Positions 9,725 through 21,316 of a DNA stretch of 64,000 nt are shown here, piece by piece. The notes beneath the pieces are model-generated. The model worked only from the letters and a program-made list of their open reading frames with translations, did not search any database and was not told where the DNA came from. The stretch is from Dactylosporangium sp. AC04546 (lineage in GTDB: Bacteria > Actinomycetota > Actinomycetes > Mycobacteriales > Micromonosporaceae). Position 1 is the first letter of the stretch. Each line of letters begins with the position of its first letter. The stretch lies in assembly GCF_022095675.1 (NCBI RefSeq), contig NZ_JAHYSG010000005.1, positions 62,001 to 126,000 of the forward strand, given 5' to 3'. Both the position numbers and the translations under genes were made by a program.

Positions 9725-10318
9725 CTACCGGCCGAAGGCGCCGCCCTCGACGAGGATGAGCAGCCCGATGCCGATCAGCACGACGGGGAGCAGGATGTGT
9801 CCCCATCGGCTGAGCGCCCGGGCGATCACGGGACGGGTGGCGAAGTACCGGCCCGCCGCGACCCACACCGCGACCAGCGCCAGGAAGACGACCGCGTAGA
9901 CGGTCATGCCGCCGGCCCCGGCGGTGGCGAAGACGGGGACGTAGACGCCGATGTTGTCGCCGCCGTTGGCGAAGGTGACCGTGGCGAGCTCGAGGATCCG
10001 CACGGGCCGGGACTGCGGTGCCTCCCCGTCGTCGTGGCCGCGCTCGCGCCAGGCCTGGACCGCGGCCCTGACACCGAGGGCGAGGGGGAGCAGGCCGAGG
10101 TAGGGGATGACCGCGTCGGGCAGGAAGGTGGCGCCGAACGCGGCCGCCCCGGCGGCGGCCAGGATGCCAGCGAAGCCGAGGTACTGCCCGAGTGTGATGT
10201 TGCGGGTCGTGCTGCGGTGCCCGGTGCCCTGGGCGAAGAACAGCGCGAGGATGACGATGTCGTCGACGTTGGTGACGGCGAACAGGCCCACCGCCTGCCC
10301 GATGCTGCCCAGGCTCAC
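9725..10318 (-). CDS. CadD-family cadmium resistance/heavy-metal transporter
   Basis: 197 residues, five or six hydrophobic helices. The signature FAVTNVDDIVILALFFAQ at the N-terminus and the second half-repeat TFANGGDNIGVYVPVFA are typical of the CadD/LysE-like metal exporter family, with paired Asp residues in the membrane. Starts with GTG. It is a single gene with no adjacent metal regulator, so regulation cannot be judged. Metal specificity is by family only. Confidence 0.85.
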   Translation of the reverse strand: MSLGSIGQAVGLFAVTNVDDIVILALFFAQGTGHRSTTRNITLGQYLGFAGILAAAGAAAFGATFLPDAVIPYLGLLPLALGVRAAVQAWRERGHDDGEAPQSRPVRILELATVTFANGGDNIGVYVPVFATAGAGGMTVYAVVFLALVAVWVAAGRYFATRPVIARALSRWGHILLPVVLIGIGLLILVEGGAFGR

Positions 10319-10448
10319 GGGCCGTCACGCTACTACACCTGATCATCGTAGTCGCCGCGATGATTTTCGGCCCGGTCGCGAGTCTGTACCGGTGAGCTGT
10401 GCATGACGTCGGACGACGCTTCCGGTACGAGACATCACGGAGGACACC

Positions 10449-11231
10449 ATGACGACCACACCGAACCACACGACCAGCGCGCCGGCCGGGCGGCCGCCCG
10501 TGGTCGACCGGGCCACCTGGCAGGCCGCGCGGGACGAGCTGCTGGTCCGCGAGAAGGCCCACACCCGCGAGGGTGACGCCATCGCGGCGGCCCGCCGGCG
10601 GCTGCCGATGGTGGAGTTCGACGGTACCGTCGAGGTCGTCGGGCCCGACGGGCCGGTCCCGTTCCTGGAGCTGTTCCAGGGCCGCGACGAGCTGGTGGTG
10701 TACAAGCACATGTGGTGGGACGGCGCGCCGCACCAGGGGCAGTGCGAGGGCTGCACCACCGCGGCCTGGCACCTGCGGGACGCGGCCTACCTCAACGCCC
10801 GCGGCGTCTCGTTCGCCGTCCTGACCACCGGCCGCTGGGACGAGGTGGCATCGTTCGTCGAGTTCATGGGGTACACCCAGCCCTGGTACTCGGTGCGCGG
10901 CCTGGACGAGCCGGTCGGCGGCGACATGGGGTACCTCACGTCCTTCCTGCGCGACGGCGACCGCGTGTTCCTCACCTACTCCACGACGGGCCGCGGCAAC
11001 GAGCGGATCAACGCGTCGCTCGGGCTGCTCGACATGACGCCCTACGGCCGCGGTGAGGCGTGGGAGGACAAGCCCGAGGGCTGGCCCGAGGGGCGCCCCG
11101 CGTGCTGGTCCTGGCGCTCGGACGCGGACGGGAACCCCACCTGGGGCGAGACGAGCCGCCCGGTCCCGCAGTGGACCCGCCCCGGCGCGACCCCCGTGGA
11201 GACGCTCGGTCGGCAGGGCCACCACCACTGA
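10449..11231 (+). CDS. DUF899 family thioredoxin-like protein
   Basis: 260 residues. A CGGAGGA ribosome site lies 7 bases before the ATG. The DUF899 pattern is clear: TWQAARDELLVREKAHTREGD, then GPVPFLELFQGRDELVVYKHMWW, a Cys pair QCEGCT in the thioredoxin-like position, and the tail DMTPYGRG. DUF899 proteins adopt a thioredoxin-like fold and no reaction is established. The EGCT site suggests a redox or thiol role. It stands alone between the CadD gene and the VOC gene. Confidence 0.88.
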   Translation: MTTTPNHTTSAPAGRPPVVDRATWQAARDELLVREKAHTREGDAIAAARRRLPMVEFDGTVEVVGPDGPVPFLELFQGRDELVVYKHMWWDGAPHQGQCEGCTTAAWHLRDAAYLNARGVSFAVLTTGRWDEVASFVEFMGYTQPWYSVRGLDEPVGGDMGYLTSFLRDGDRVFLTYSTTGRGNERINASLGLLDMTPYGRGEAWEDKPEGWPEGRPACWSWRSDADGNPTWGETSRPVPQWTRPGATPVETLGRQGHHH

Positions 11232-11285
11232 ACCCTTGGTGATGTGGTACGACGGCCGTGTACTGGCCTCAGGAGGGAGTATCCG

Positions 11286-11996
11286 ATGATCGGTACCTTG
11301 CGGGCGGTGGCGCTCGACGCGCCCGACGCCCGGCGGCTCGCCGCGTTCTACGCCGCGCTCGGCGGGTGGGCGGTGCAGGACGCCGACGAGGATTGGGTCA
11401 CGATGCAGACCGGGGACGGCTGGCGCATCGCCTTCCAGCGCAGCCCCGGCCACGTGCCGCCGCGGTGGCCCGACCCGGCGTACCCGCAGCAGGCCCACCT
11501 CGACCTGCGCGTGCCGGACCTCGCGGCCGGCGCGGCGAAGGCGGTCGGGCTGGGCGCCGAGCTGCTGCGCGAGAACGAGCACTGGTACACCCTCGCCGAC
11601 CCGGCCGGGCACCCGTTCGACCTGTGCCTGTACCCGCAGCGGCAGGAGACCACGCTCATGGGCGTGATGCTCGACTGCCCCGACGCCCGGAAGCTGAGCA
11701 CGTTCTACGCGGAGCTGCTCGGCAAGCCCGTCACGTACGAGGGCGAGGGCATGGCGATGATCGGGGAGGACGGGGCGCAGCCGGTGCTGTTCCAGCAGAT
11801 CGCCGATTACCGCGCGCCGCAGTGGCCCGATCCCGCGTACCCGCAGCAGTTCCACCTCGACGTCACGGTCGACGACGTCGACACGGCCGAGGCGGCGGTG
11901 CTGCAGCTCGGCGCCACCTCGCTGTCCTCCGGCGGCGTGAACTGGCGGGTCTACGCCGACCCGGCCGGCAAGCCGTTCTGCCTCTGCTGGGACTGA
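11286..11996 (+). CDS. Two-domain VOC (glyoxalase/bleomycin-resistance fold) protein
   Basis: 236 residues. GGAGGGA lies 6 bases before the ATG. Two tandem glyoxalase-like halves are visible: LDAPDARRLAAFYAALGG...YPQQAHLDLRV (residues 1-120) and LDCPDARKLSTFYAELLGKP...YPQQFHLDVTV (about 125-236). Each ends with DPAGHPFDLCL or DPAGKPFCLCW. Members bind small molecules or catalyse metal-dependent reactions; the substrate cannot be told. It is convergent with the SRPBCC gene across a perfect bidirectional terminator. Confidence 0.87.
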   Translation: MIGTLRAVALDAPDARRLAAFYAALGGWAVQDADEDWVTMQTGDGWRIAFQRSPGHVPPRWPDPAYPQQAHLDLRVPDLAAGAAKAVGLGAELLRENEHWYTLADPAGHPFDLCLYPQRQETTLMGVMLDCPDARKLSTFYAELLGKPVTYEGEGMAMIGEDGAQPVLFQQIADYRAPQWPDPAYPQQFHLDVTVDDVDTAEAAVLQLGATSLSSGGVNWRVYADPAGKPFCLCWD

Positions 11997-12008
11997 GAGC
12001 GAGCTGAC

Positions 12009-12038
12009 GAGCGCCCCGGAACGCGTTCCGGGGCGCTC
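12009..12038. terminator. Bidirectional terminator hairpin
   Basis: A 30-base perfect palindrome (half site GAGCGCCCCGGAACG and its complement) lies between the convergent VOC and SRPBCC genes, 12 bases past the first stop and 3 bases from the second. It forms a 13-bp GC-rich stem with a short loop and can serve both strands. Confidence 0.85.
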
Positions 12039-12041
12039 ATC

Positions 12042-12929
12042 TCACTGGTCGATCGCCATCATGTCCTCGGGGACGCCGGGGGCCTCCATCTGGCGCCAGA
12101 TCGAGCGCCAGCGGGGCAGCTCGTGGTAGCGGCGCAGCGCCGCGACGCCGGCCAGCCAGCCGGCCCAGCCCGGGTACGGCGGGTTGGCGGGGTCGAAGCC
12201 GCTCTGCACCAGGGTGAGCCGGGTCTTGCCGTCCGACTCGTCGAGCTCCCAGCTGGAGGTGAAGCCGTCGGCGAAGCGCACGCTCGCCTTGCGGCCCGGC
12301 TCGAACTCGACGAACTTCGCGCCGCCGGGGTCCAGTTCGAAGCCGCCCATCGCGAAGCGGCCGCCCACGTACGGCTCGATGTCCACATTGGCACCGGACC
12401 ACTGGCGGAACTGCTCCGGCTGGACCATCGAGTCGAACACCTTCTCCGGTGCCGCGTCGATCACGACCGAGGCGTGCAGCTCGGCCGACGTGAAGTCGCA
12501 CTTGGGCGTCAGCGCACGACCGGCCAGGAAGTCGGCCAGGTTCGCGATCGCCAGGGTCCAGAACGTCTGCAGCGCGCCCCGCGCCCCGGCCGTGTCGGAC
12601 AGGACCTCCTCGAAGCTCGGCAGGTCGCTCTGGCTCAGCGTGACCAGCGTGCCGTCCTCGTCCTCGGCCAGCTCGAACTGCGTCGTGGTCTCGACCCCGT
12701 CCACGGTCCAGGCGAACCGGATGGTGCGCTCGTCCACGTGCAGCACGCGCTGGCGCGGCTCGGCGCCGTCGGGTGTGGTGCGGCCCCAGAACTCGTACCT
12801 GCCGGGCAGGTCGACGTCGGCGTGCTCGGTCAGCCACGTGCGGAGTGCGGCGGGGTCGGTCAGCGCCTCGTACGTGACCTTCAGCGGCGCCGGAACGACG
12901 GCGCTCAGGCGCAGGTCAAACTCGGTCAT
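12042..12929 (-). CDS. Double SRPBCC/AHSA1-domain protein
   Basis: 295 residues. The ATG has GGAG 9 bases upstream. Two START-like SRPBCC domains are visible: residues 1-145 (APLKVTYEALTDPAALRTWL) and 150-270 (SAELHASVVIDAAPEKVFDSMVQPEQFRQWSG...GGRFAMGG). The pattern is that of Activator-of-Hsp90-homologue-like proteins encoded with an ArsR-type regulator. It overlaps the upstream regulator gene by 14 bases, so the two are one operon. The ligand is unknown. Confidence 0.85.
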   Translation of the reverse strand: MTEFDLRLSAVVPAPLKVTYEALTDPAALRTWLTEHADVDLPGRYEFWGRTTPDGAEPRQRVLHVDERTIRFAWTVDGVETTTQFELAEDEDGTLVTLSQSDLPSFEEVLSDTAGARGALQTFWTLAIANLADFLAGRALTPKCDFTSAELHASVVIDAAPEKVFDSMVQPEQFRQWSGANVDIEPYVGGRFAMGGFELDPGGAKFVEFEPGRKASVRFADGFTSSWELDESDGKTRLTLVQSGFDPANPPYPGWAGWLAGVAALRRYHELPRWRSIWRQMEAPGVPEDMMAIDQ

Positions 12930-13479
12930 CGGAGTCTCCCTTCGGGTAGCAGGCGACGGCCAGGCGGAAGGCGTCGCCTTCGGCGCCGCCGTAGCGGGTG
13001 AACAGGTCCTGCAGCGTCTGCTGCAGCTCGTCGAGGAACGCCTTGCGCTGCTCCGGGCGCACCCGGATGTCTCCGGACACGCCGATCGACGGCAGGTCGG
13101 GCCGGGTGAGGTCGAGCGCGGCGACATCCGCCTGCACGTCCTCCATCAGGTCGACCAGGTAGCCCAGGCTGAGCTGGTCGCGGGTCGAGCGCAGCCCGAT
13201 CCGGCCCACCAGGCCGGGGGACAGCCAGTAGGACCGGCCGGCCGCCTGATAGATCCCCTCGTGGATGCCGCGCACCCGGCGCTCGGCGACCTGACGGACC
13301 AGGCCGGCCTCCAGCAGGCGCTTCACGTGGTAGTAGACCCGCTGCGGGGTCTGGTCGAGCTCGACCGACACCTCGGTGCACGACCGGGGCTCGGCGAGCT
13401 GCCGCAGCACTTCGATCCGCTGCGGCTTGAGCAGGGCCTCAGCCTGCTCGATCTGGTCGAGGTAGACGACGTTTCTCAT
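12916..13479 (-). CDS. ArsR-like winged-helix transcriptional regulator
   Basis: 187 residues. The winged-helix DNA-binding region is near the N-terminus (LKPQRIEVLRQLAEPRSCTEVSVELDQTPQRVYYHVKRLLEAGLV), then a longer C-terminal domain (to residue 187) with no metal-binding Cys cluster. It is first in a two-gene operon with the SRPBCC protein and likely autoregulates. AT-rich sequence just upstream (13480-13512) probably holds its promoter. Metal sensing is unlikely because the usual Cys motif is absent. Confidence 0.83.
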   Translation of the reverse strand: MRNVVYLDQIEQAEALLKPQRIEVLRQLAEPRSCTEVSVELDQTPQRVYYHVKRLLEAGLVRQVAERRVRGIHEGIYQAAGRSYWLSPGLVGRIGLRSTRDQLSLGYLVDLMEDVQADVAALDLTRPDLPSIGVSGDIRVRPEQRKAFLDELQQTLQDLFTRYGGAEGDAFRLAVACYPKGDSDDRV

Positions 13480-13525
13480 GGCGAAAACGAGTCTTTACGT
13501 AAAAGAATTTTTTGTCAATGGCCCG

Positions 13526-13765
13526 GCGCGGGTGACGGGGATCGGCGTCGTCGCCTCCGGCCCGCTGCTCGGGATCGGGTGGTCGGCGCGCGCCGAGGGG
13601 TGCGGGGTCAGCATCGTTTTCGTCGCCCGGCCCGGCGACGTCGGCGTCCCGGCCGCCCTGGAGACCCTCGCGGGCCTGTCGTTCGCCGGGGCCGTGGTGG
13701 TCGCCCGCACGCCGTCACCCCGACCCTCATCGCGCGGGCGAGCGCGGCGCTGACGCGTCGGAAAG
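13526..13765 (+). pseudogene. Decayed partial copy of the LacI repressor gene
   Basis: The translation (GIGVVASGPLLGIGWSARAEG, then SIVFVARPGDVGVPAALETL) matches the ligand-binding domain of the LacI gene at 15895-16923 (IGVVASDPTLYG, SIVTVARADDVGVLAALETL). After AGAVVVA it jumps to VTPTLIARASAALTRR, equal to the LacI C-terminus (VAPTLVVRASAGSVRR). The HTH, a short stretch near the start of the effector domain and most of the second half are missing. No complete frame exists, so this is a remnant of a duplication. Confidence 0.75.
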
Positions 13766-13935
13766 CGCTTGCTCAATTCGTGTTGTGCGGAGGCGGGGCG
13801 TCGAGTCGCACATTCGCGGGCGGCGGGACGTATGACATCCGCGCCGGCCGGACTGTCTCATGTGGATCGCGTGACGGTGTGATCGTCAACAATTGAGCGT
13901 CGGCTCGGCACCGGCCGTGCCGGTCCGGCGAGGCG
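13711..13935 (+). repeat. Duplicated lacI 3' end plus downstream segment, copy 1
   Basis: Nearly base-for-base related to 16873-17110. The two share the LacI C-terminal codons, the TGTGTTATGCGGAGG-like stretch (here CGTGTTGTGCGGAGGC), the GAGTCGCACAT block, a TGACATCCGCG block, and an operator-like TGTGATCGTCAACA at 13878-13891. In copy 2 that site is TGTGATCGTTAACA. The duplication therefore carried the regulatory region of the sigma-fusion gene with it. No gene follows copy 1 on this strand. Confidence 0.75.
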
Positions 13936-14012
13936 TGGTGCCGCCGGGCCGATCCGCCAGGGCCGAGCAACGCACGGCCGACAGACCCTGCGGCGGCAAC
14001 CGACCCTGTGGA

Positions 14013-14053
14013 GCTGTGGTCGTAGGCGATCGAGGATCGCCGACGACCACAGC
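14013..14053 (-). terminator. Terminator of the xylanase gene
   Basis: Long hairpin 30 bases past the xylanase stop. The outer stem is GCTGTGGTCGT with ACGACCACAGC, the inner stem GGCGATC with GATCGCC, one mismatched pair between them and a 3-base loop. It is oriented to end the leftward xylanase transcript and would also block rightward readthrough. Confidence 0.8.
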
Positions 14054-14083
14054 GCTGTTCGGGCGGGCGCGGACCGCGCGGCG

Positions 14084-16923
<2,840 letters not shown>

Positions 16924-17061
16924 CGTCACCGGAATTCGCGCGGCGTGCTGCCTGCTCGATTTGTGTTATGCGGAGGTGGGTCGCCGAGTCGCACATCCAC
17001 GGGCGGACGGGGCGTATTGACATCCGCGCGGGCCGGAATGTTTCATGTGGGTTGCGCGACG

Positions 17062-17075
17062 TGTGATCGTTAACA
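17062..17075 (-). promoter_or_regulatory. LacI-type operator upstream of the sigma-fusion gene
   Basis: Read on the minus strand it is TGTTAACGATCACA, 13 of 14 bases equal to TGTTAGCGATCACA before the GH43 gene (28652). It is also related to the perfect palindrome TGTTAGCGCTAACA at 19158. It lies 82 bases before the sigma-fusion start and 40 bases after a TTGACA hexamer (17017-17022). Confidence 0.6.
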
Positions 17076-17156
17076 AGTGAGCGCCGGCTCGGCACCGGCC
17101 GGGCCGGTCCTGGGGTGCTGTTCGCGTGGTGGGGCGAGCTGGTCCCTGGATCGGTG

Positions 17157-18713
17157 ATGCACATGGGCAGGACGGGCACGAGGAAGACCACACTGGTCGC
17201 CGCGGCGCAGGCCGGCGACGCACGGGCGATCGACGAACTCATGGCGGCCTTCCTGCCGCTGGTGTACACGATCGTGCGCCGCGCGCTCGCCGGGCACCCG
17301 GCCGCCGTCGACGACGTCGTCCAGGACACCATGGTGCGCGCGCTGCGTCAGCTGCCGTCGTTGCGCGAGCCGGACAGTTTTCGGGCCTGGATCGCCGCGA
17401 TCGCCGTCCGCCAGGCCGCGACGTACCTGCAGAGCGAGCGCCTCGCCGCGGCGCGGACTGCCGCGCTGGACAACGTCGCCGGTGCACCGGACGCCGTCGA
17501 CTTCGAGGACCTCACCCTGCTGCGCCTGGAGTTGGCCGGGCAGCGCCGGCAGGTCGGGCAGGCGGTCGCGTGGCTCGACCCGGACGACCGGGTGTTGTGG
17601 TCGCTGTGGTGGCTGGAGGTCGGTGAGGAACTCAGTCGCGCCGAGCTCGCCGCCGCGCTCGGGGTGAGCGTCCCGCATGCCGGTGTGCGCGTCCAGCGCA
17701 TGCGAAACCGGCTGGACCAGGCCCGCGCCCTCGCCGCGGCGCTCGAAGCCCGGCCGCGCTGCCCGTGGCTGGACACCGTCGTCGCGGACTGGGACGGCAT
17801 CCCGAGCCCGCTGTGGCGCAAGCGCATCGCCCGGCACATCCGCGCCTGCGCCACCTGTGCCGCAGCCGCCGAGGAGATGGTCGACACCGAGCGGCTGCTG
17901 GCCGGGTTCGCGCTGCTGCCGGTGCCCGCCATCCTCACCGCCGCCCTGGCCGGCCACGGCCCGTCCGCAGCGTCCTCCGCCACCGCGGGCGGCCTCGCCG
18001 CGACCACCGGCTACGCCCCGCTCACCGGGTCCGCCGGCACCGCGGGCGGTGCTGCCGCGGCCGCCGGTCACGGTCCGCTCGCCGCGTCCGCTGTCACCGC
18101 CGCGGGCGGTACCGCCGCGACGACCGGGTGGCTGGCCGGCTTCCCCGTCGCGAAGGCGGCCATCGCCGCGACGATCGTCGCGGGGACTGCCGTAGCCGCC
18201 CTGACCTGGCCGAGCGGCGAGGGTGCACCACCCACCCCGGCAGCGCCGTCGAGCCGGCCTTCGCCGTCCGCGTCGTCCGGCCAGCCGGCGTTGCGCCTGG
18301 GACAGGTGTCGTTCGAGTCCGGCGCCGTCCCCGGGCGGTATTTAGGCACCGACGGGCAGTTCGGCGTCCTGGTCGCCGCAAGCAGCTCCACGCAGCGTGG
18401 CCGGGCGACGTTCGAGGCCGTGCCCGGCCTGTCGAACGCCGGTTGTTACTCGTTCCGGGCGGCCAACGGGCAGTACCTGCGGCACCTGATGTGGCGGCTG
18501 AGGCTGAGCGCCGACGAGGGAAGCTTCGTGTTCCGCGGCGACGCCACCTTCTGCGCGACGGTCACCGACGGCGGCGAGGTGTTCCTGGAGTCGGCGAACT
18601 ACCCGGGCCACTTCATCCACCGCCAGCACGACCAGCTCTGGGTGGACCAGGCCGACGGCTCAGCCGGGTTCCGCGCCGACAGCGTCTTCCGGCTCCGTCC
18701 ACCGCTGGCCTGA
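17157..18713 (+). CDS. ECF-like sigma factor fused to zinc finger, transmembrane helix and AbfB sugar-binding domain
   Basis: 518 residues from ATG 17157 (17163 also possible). Sigma region 2 spans about 11-95 (AIDELMAAFLPLVYTIVRRAL; VDDVVQDTMVRALRQLP) and region 4 about 130-195 (ELAAALGVSVPHAGVRVQRMRNRL). An anti-sigma-like zinc motif H-x3-C-x2-C is at H227, C231 and C234. An Ala/Gly/Thr-rich stretch (265-325) holds a roughly 38-residue repeat, then a single transmembrane helix (about 331-351) and a Pro/Ser linker. An AbfB/CBM42-like arabinose-binding domain (about 383-515) follows (FESGAVPGRYLG, CYSFRAANGQYLRH, FCATVTDGG). The order implies a cytoplasmic sigma part tethered to an outside sugar sensor. 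Actinobacterial ECF groups with such tails have been described; this ligand domain and location point to arabinoxylan sensing. Confidence 0.9.
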   Translation: MHMGRTGTRKTTLVAAAQAGDARAIDELMAAFLPLVYTIVRRALAGHPAAVDDVVQDTMVRALRQLPSLREPDSFRAWIAAIAVRQAATYLQSERLAAARTAALDNVAGAPDAVDFEDLTLLRLELAGQRRQVGQAVAWLDPDDRVLWSLWWLEVGEELSRAELAAALGVSVPHAGVRVQRMRNRLDQARALAAALEARPRCPWLDTVVADWDGIPSPLWRKRIARHIRACATCAAAAEEMVDTERLLAGFALLPVPAILTAALAGHGPSAASSATAGGLAATTGYAPLTGSAGTAGGAAAAAGHGPLAASAVTAAGGTAATTGWLAGFPVAKAAIAATIVAGTAVAALTWPSGEGAPPTPAAPSSRPSPSASSGQPALRLGQVSFESGAVPGRYLGTDGQFGVLVAASSSTQRGRATFEAVPGLSNAGCYSFRAANGQYLRHLMWRLRLSADEGSFVFRGDATFCATVTDGGEVFLESANYPGHFIHRQHDQLWVDQADGSAGFRADSVFRLRPPLA

Positions 18714-18738
18714 CCACTCCCCGTCCGCGGGCGGTGGC

Positions 18739-18828
18739 GTGCCCAACACCAAGGTCAAGTTCCTGCAACGGCAGATGTACGGCCGAGCCGGGTTCGCACT
18801 GCTGCGACAATGGATTCTGATCGGATAG
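18739..18828 (+). pseudogene. Remnant of an ISL3-type transposase C-terminus
   Basis: Thirty codons ending in TAG read VPNTKVKFLQRQMYGRAG and then FALLRQWILIG, the well-conserved end of ISL3-family transposases (KRQMYGRAGFxLLRxRxL). Nothing upstream continues the protein; it abuts the sigma-fusion stop by 25 bases. No terminal inverted repeat was identified. It marks a past insertion beside the sigma gene. Confidence 0.7.
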
Positions 18829-19157
18829 GCCATCAACCGCCGACGATCGTCCCTGCGTCAGGGCCCAAAAATTGACACCGAGAAAAGTGTTACGAATCTC
18901 CGGGAAAAGGGTCGCGGATCGGCATCCGTGAAAACAGCAACGCATTCGCCAAGGTGCTGCAGTGCTCGGCGGTGTGGTTGTGAACTGGGAAAACACCTAG
19001 ATCTGGCCCGGGAGAATGGGTCACCGGGCCGGACCGATTGGCGTTCGCCCTTGCGCGTTCCGAAACGTTCTGGCAATCTCGCGGTCCTAGATGTGAGCGT
19101 TCTCGCCATTCGCTCTTCCGCCGCTCAGCACGCCGTAAAGCGCTGCCCGCCGCAGTC
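18829..19157. other. Gene-free stretch before the GH43 promoter
   Basis: No gene is supported. It is less GC-rich than its surroundings, with TTGACA at 18872-18877 and AGTGTTACG at 18886-18894 followed by CTCCGGG. The same AGTGTTACG...TCCGGG arrangement occurs at 28601 before another GH43 gene. Confidence 0.5.
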
Positions 19158-19171
19158 TGTTAGCGCTAACA
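19158..19171. promoter_or_regulatory. Perfect 14-bp LacI-type operator
   Basis: TGTTAGCGCTAACA is a perfect palindrome centred on CG, the usual form of LacI-family operators. It lies 73 bases before the ATG of the GH43 gene at 19244 and is the symmetric form of the half-sites at 17062 and 28652. Confidence 0.8.
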
Positions 19172-19243
19172 CGTGCGGCCCACCGCCACGGGCCCAGCGG
19201 CTGGTCGGGCGTCACGCGAGCCCCTGGCCGGAAGGAAGCCCCC

Positions 19244-21316
19244 ATGCAAGCCGGTACCAAAGCCCCGCCCGCCCGTACGGCCCTGCTCGCCGCGGTCGCC
19301 ACCACCCTCGTCGCCGGGGTGGTGGTCGCGATCAACGTGGCGACCGCGTCGGCGGCGTCGGTGGACACCAGCGCGTGGTACGAGCTGGTGAACCGCAACA
19401 GCGGCAAGGCCCTCGATGTGTGTGGTGTGTCCACTGCGGACGGTGCGTGCGTCCAGCAGTACACCCGCTCGGGTGGCCAGAACCAGCAGTGGCAGTTCGT
19501 TGACTCGGGCGGCGGCTGGTACCGGCTGAAGGCCCGCCACTCCGGCAAGGTCCTCGACGTCTCCAACGCCTCCACCGCGGACGGCGGCAAGGTCGTGCAG
19601 TGGACGGACGGCAACGGCACCAACCAGCAATGGCAGCTCGCCGACTCGCCCGGCGGTTACGTCCGCCTGATCAACCGCAACAGTAACAAGGCCCTGGAGG
19701 TCCAGAACGCCTCGACCGCCGACGGCGGGGCAGTCGTGCAGTACAGCGACTGGGGCGGCACCAACCAGCAGTGGCAGCTCGTCCGGGTCGGCACGACACC
19801 GACGTCGAACCCGCCGAGCGGCACGTTCACCAACCCGATCGTGTGGCAGGACTTCGCCGACGGCGACATCATCCGCGTCGGCGACGCGTACTACTACTCG
19901 GCCTCGACCATGCACTACTCGCCGGGCGCGCCGATCCTGCGCTCGTACGACCTGGTGCACTGGGAGTACGCCGGGCACTCCGTGCCGAGCCTCGACTTCG
20001 ACTCCAACGCCTACAACCTCAGCGGCGGCCGCGCCTACGTCAAGGGCATCTGGGCCTCGACGCTGAACTACCGGGCCAGCAACAGCACCTACTACTGGCT
20101 CGGCTGTGTGGAGTTCAACCGCACCTACGTCTACACCGCCTCGGCGGTCGACGGCACCTGGCAGAAGCGGGCCCGGATCAACAACTGCTACTACGACGCC
20201 GGGCTGCTCGTCGACGACAACGACACGATGTACGTCGCCTACGGCAACTCCACGCTCAGCGTCGCACAGCTGTCGGCCGACGGGCTCGGCGAGGTCCGCC
20301 ACCAGCAGGTGTTCACCACCCCGTCGAGCGTCGGGACCCTCGAAGGCTCACGCTTCTACAAGCGGGGCGGCTACTACTACATCTGGGTCACCAAGCCTGC
20401 CAACGGCCAGTATGTCCTGCGCTCGACGAGCCCGTGGGGGCCGTACGAGATGCGGCAGGTGCTGCTGAACATGCCCACGCCCGTCAGCGGCGCCGGCATC
20501 CCGCACCAGGGCGGCCTGGTCCAGACCCAGAACGGCGCCTGGTACTACGCCGCCTTCGTCGACGCCTACCCGGGCGGCCGGATTCCCGTCCTGGCCCCGA
20601 TCAACTGGAGCGCGGACGGCTGGCCCAGCGTCCAGACCGTCAACGGCGGCTGGGGTGCGTCCTACCCGATGCCGAACATCCAGACGTCCAGGACCGTCAA
20701 GCCGATGATCGGCGCGGACACCTTCACCACGGCCGTACTCGGCCCGCAGTGGGAGTGGAACCACAACCCCGACAACACCAGATGGTCGGCCGGCAACGGG
20801 CTGCGGCTGCAGACGGCGACCGTCACCGGCGACCTGTACTCGGCCCGCAACACCCTCACCCAGCGCATCCAGGGCCCGGCGTCCACCGCCGCCGTCCAGC
20901 TCGACTACTCGGCGATGGCCGACGGCGACCGGGCCGGCCTGGCAATGTTGCGCGACGCGTCGGCGTGGATCGGCGTGCGGCGCGACGGCTCCACGACCCG
21001 CGTCTCGATGGTCACCGGCCTGGCCATGGACAGCAGCTGGAACACCACCAGCACCGGCACCGAGGCGGCCAGCGCGGTCGTGTCCGGCGGCCGGATCTGG
21101 CTGCGCGCCACCGCCGACATCCGGCCCGGATCCGGCCGGCAGGCCCGCTTCTCCTACAGCACCGACGGCGTCACCTTCACCCCGCTCGGCACCGCGCTGA
21201 CGCTCAACAACGCCTGGCAGTTCTTCATGGGCTACCGCTACGGCGTCTTCAACTACGCCACCAGGTCGCTGGGCGGCGCCGTCACCGTCCAGCGCTTCGA
21301 ACAGACCGCCTCCTAG
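19244..21316 (+). CDS. Secreted GH43 enzyme with N-terminal ricin-type CBM13
   Basis: 690 residues; GGAAGGAAG precedes the ATG. Signal peptide 1-38 (ASA cleavage). Ricin-B CBM13 spans 42-181 with QxW repeats (NQQWQF, NQQWQL, NQQWQL). A short linker leads to a GH43 five-bladed propeller (about 193-480), with likely catalytic base D206 ([11 protein letters not shown]), helper D318 ([10 protein letters not shown]) and acid E367 ([10 protein letters not shown]). A C-terminal beta-sandwich (about 495-690) follows, as in GH43 beta-xylosidase/arabinofuranosidase enzymes. It should release xylose or arabinose from arabinoxylan outside the cell. The CBM13 is nearly identical to that of the next gene. 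It is likely controlled by the operator at 19158. Confidence 0.93.
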   Translation: MQAGTKAPPARTALLAAVATTLVAGVVVAINVATASAASVDTSAWYELVNRNSGKALDVCGVSTADGACVQQYTRSGGQNQQWQFVDSGGGWYRLKARHSGKVLDVSNASTADGGKVVQWTDGNGTNQQWQLADSPGGYVRLINRNSNKALEVQNASTADGGAVVQYSDWGGTNQQWQLVRVGTTPTSNPPSGTFTNPIVWQDFADGDIIRVGDAYYYSASTMHYSPGAPILRSYDLVHWEYAGHSVPSLDFDSNAYNLSGGRAYVKGIWASTLNYRASNSTYYWLGCVEFNRTYVYTASAVDGTWQKRARINNCYYDAGLLVDDNDTMYVAYGNSTLSVAQLSADGLGEVRHQQVFTTPSSVGTLEGSRFYKRGGYYYIWVTKPANGQYVLRSTSPWGPYEMRQVLLNMPTPVSGAGIPHQGGLVQTQNGAWYYAAFVDAYPGGRIPVLAPINWSADGWPSVQTVNGGWGASYPMPNIQTSRTVKPMIGADTFTTAVLGPQWEWNHNPDNTRWSAGNGLRLQTATVTGDLYSARNTLTQRIQGPASTAAVQLDYSAMADGDRAGLAMLRDASAWIGVRRDGSTTRVSMVTGLAMDSSWNTTSTGTEAASAVVSGGRIWLRATADIRPGSGRQARFSYSTDGVTFTPLGTALTLNNAWQFFMGYRYGVFNYATRSLGGAVTVQRFEQTAS

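Noticed and set aside
18010..18120. Ala/Gly/Thr-rich repeat inside the sigma-fusion gene as a separate repeat element
   Set aside because: It is coding sequence in frame (a linker of about 38-residue repeats), not a DNA repeat array.
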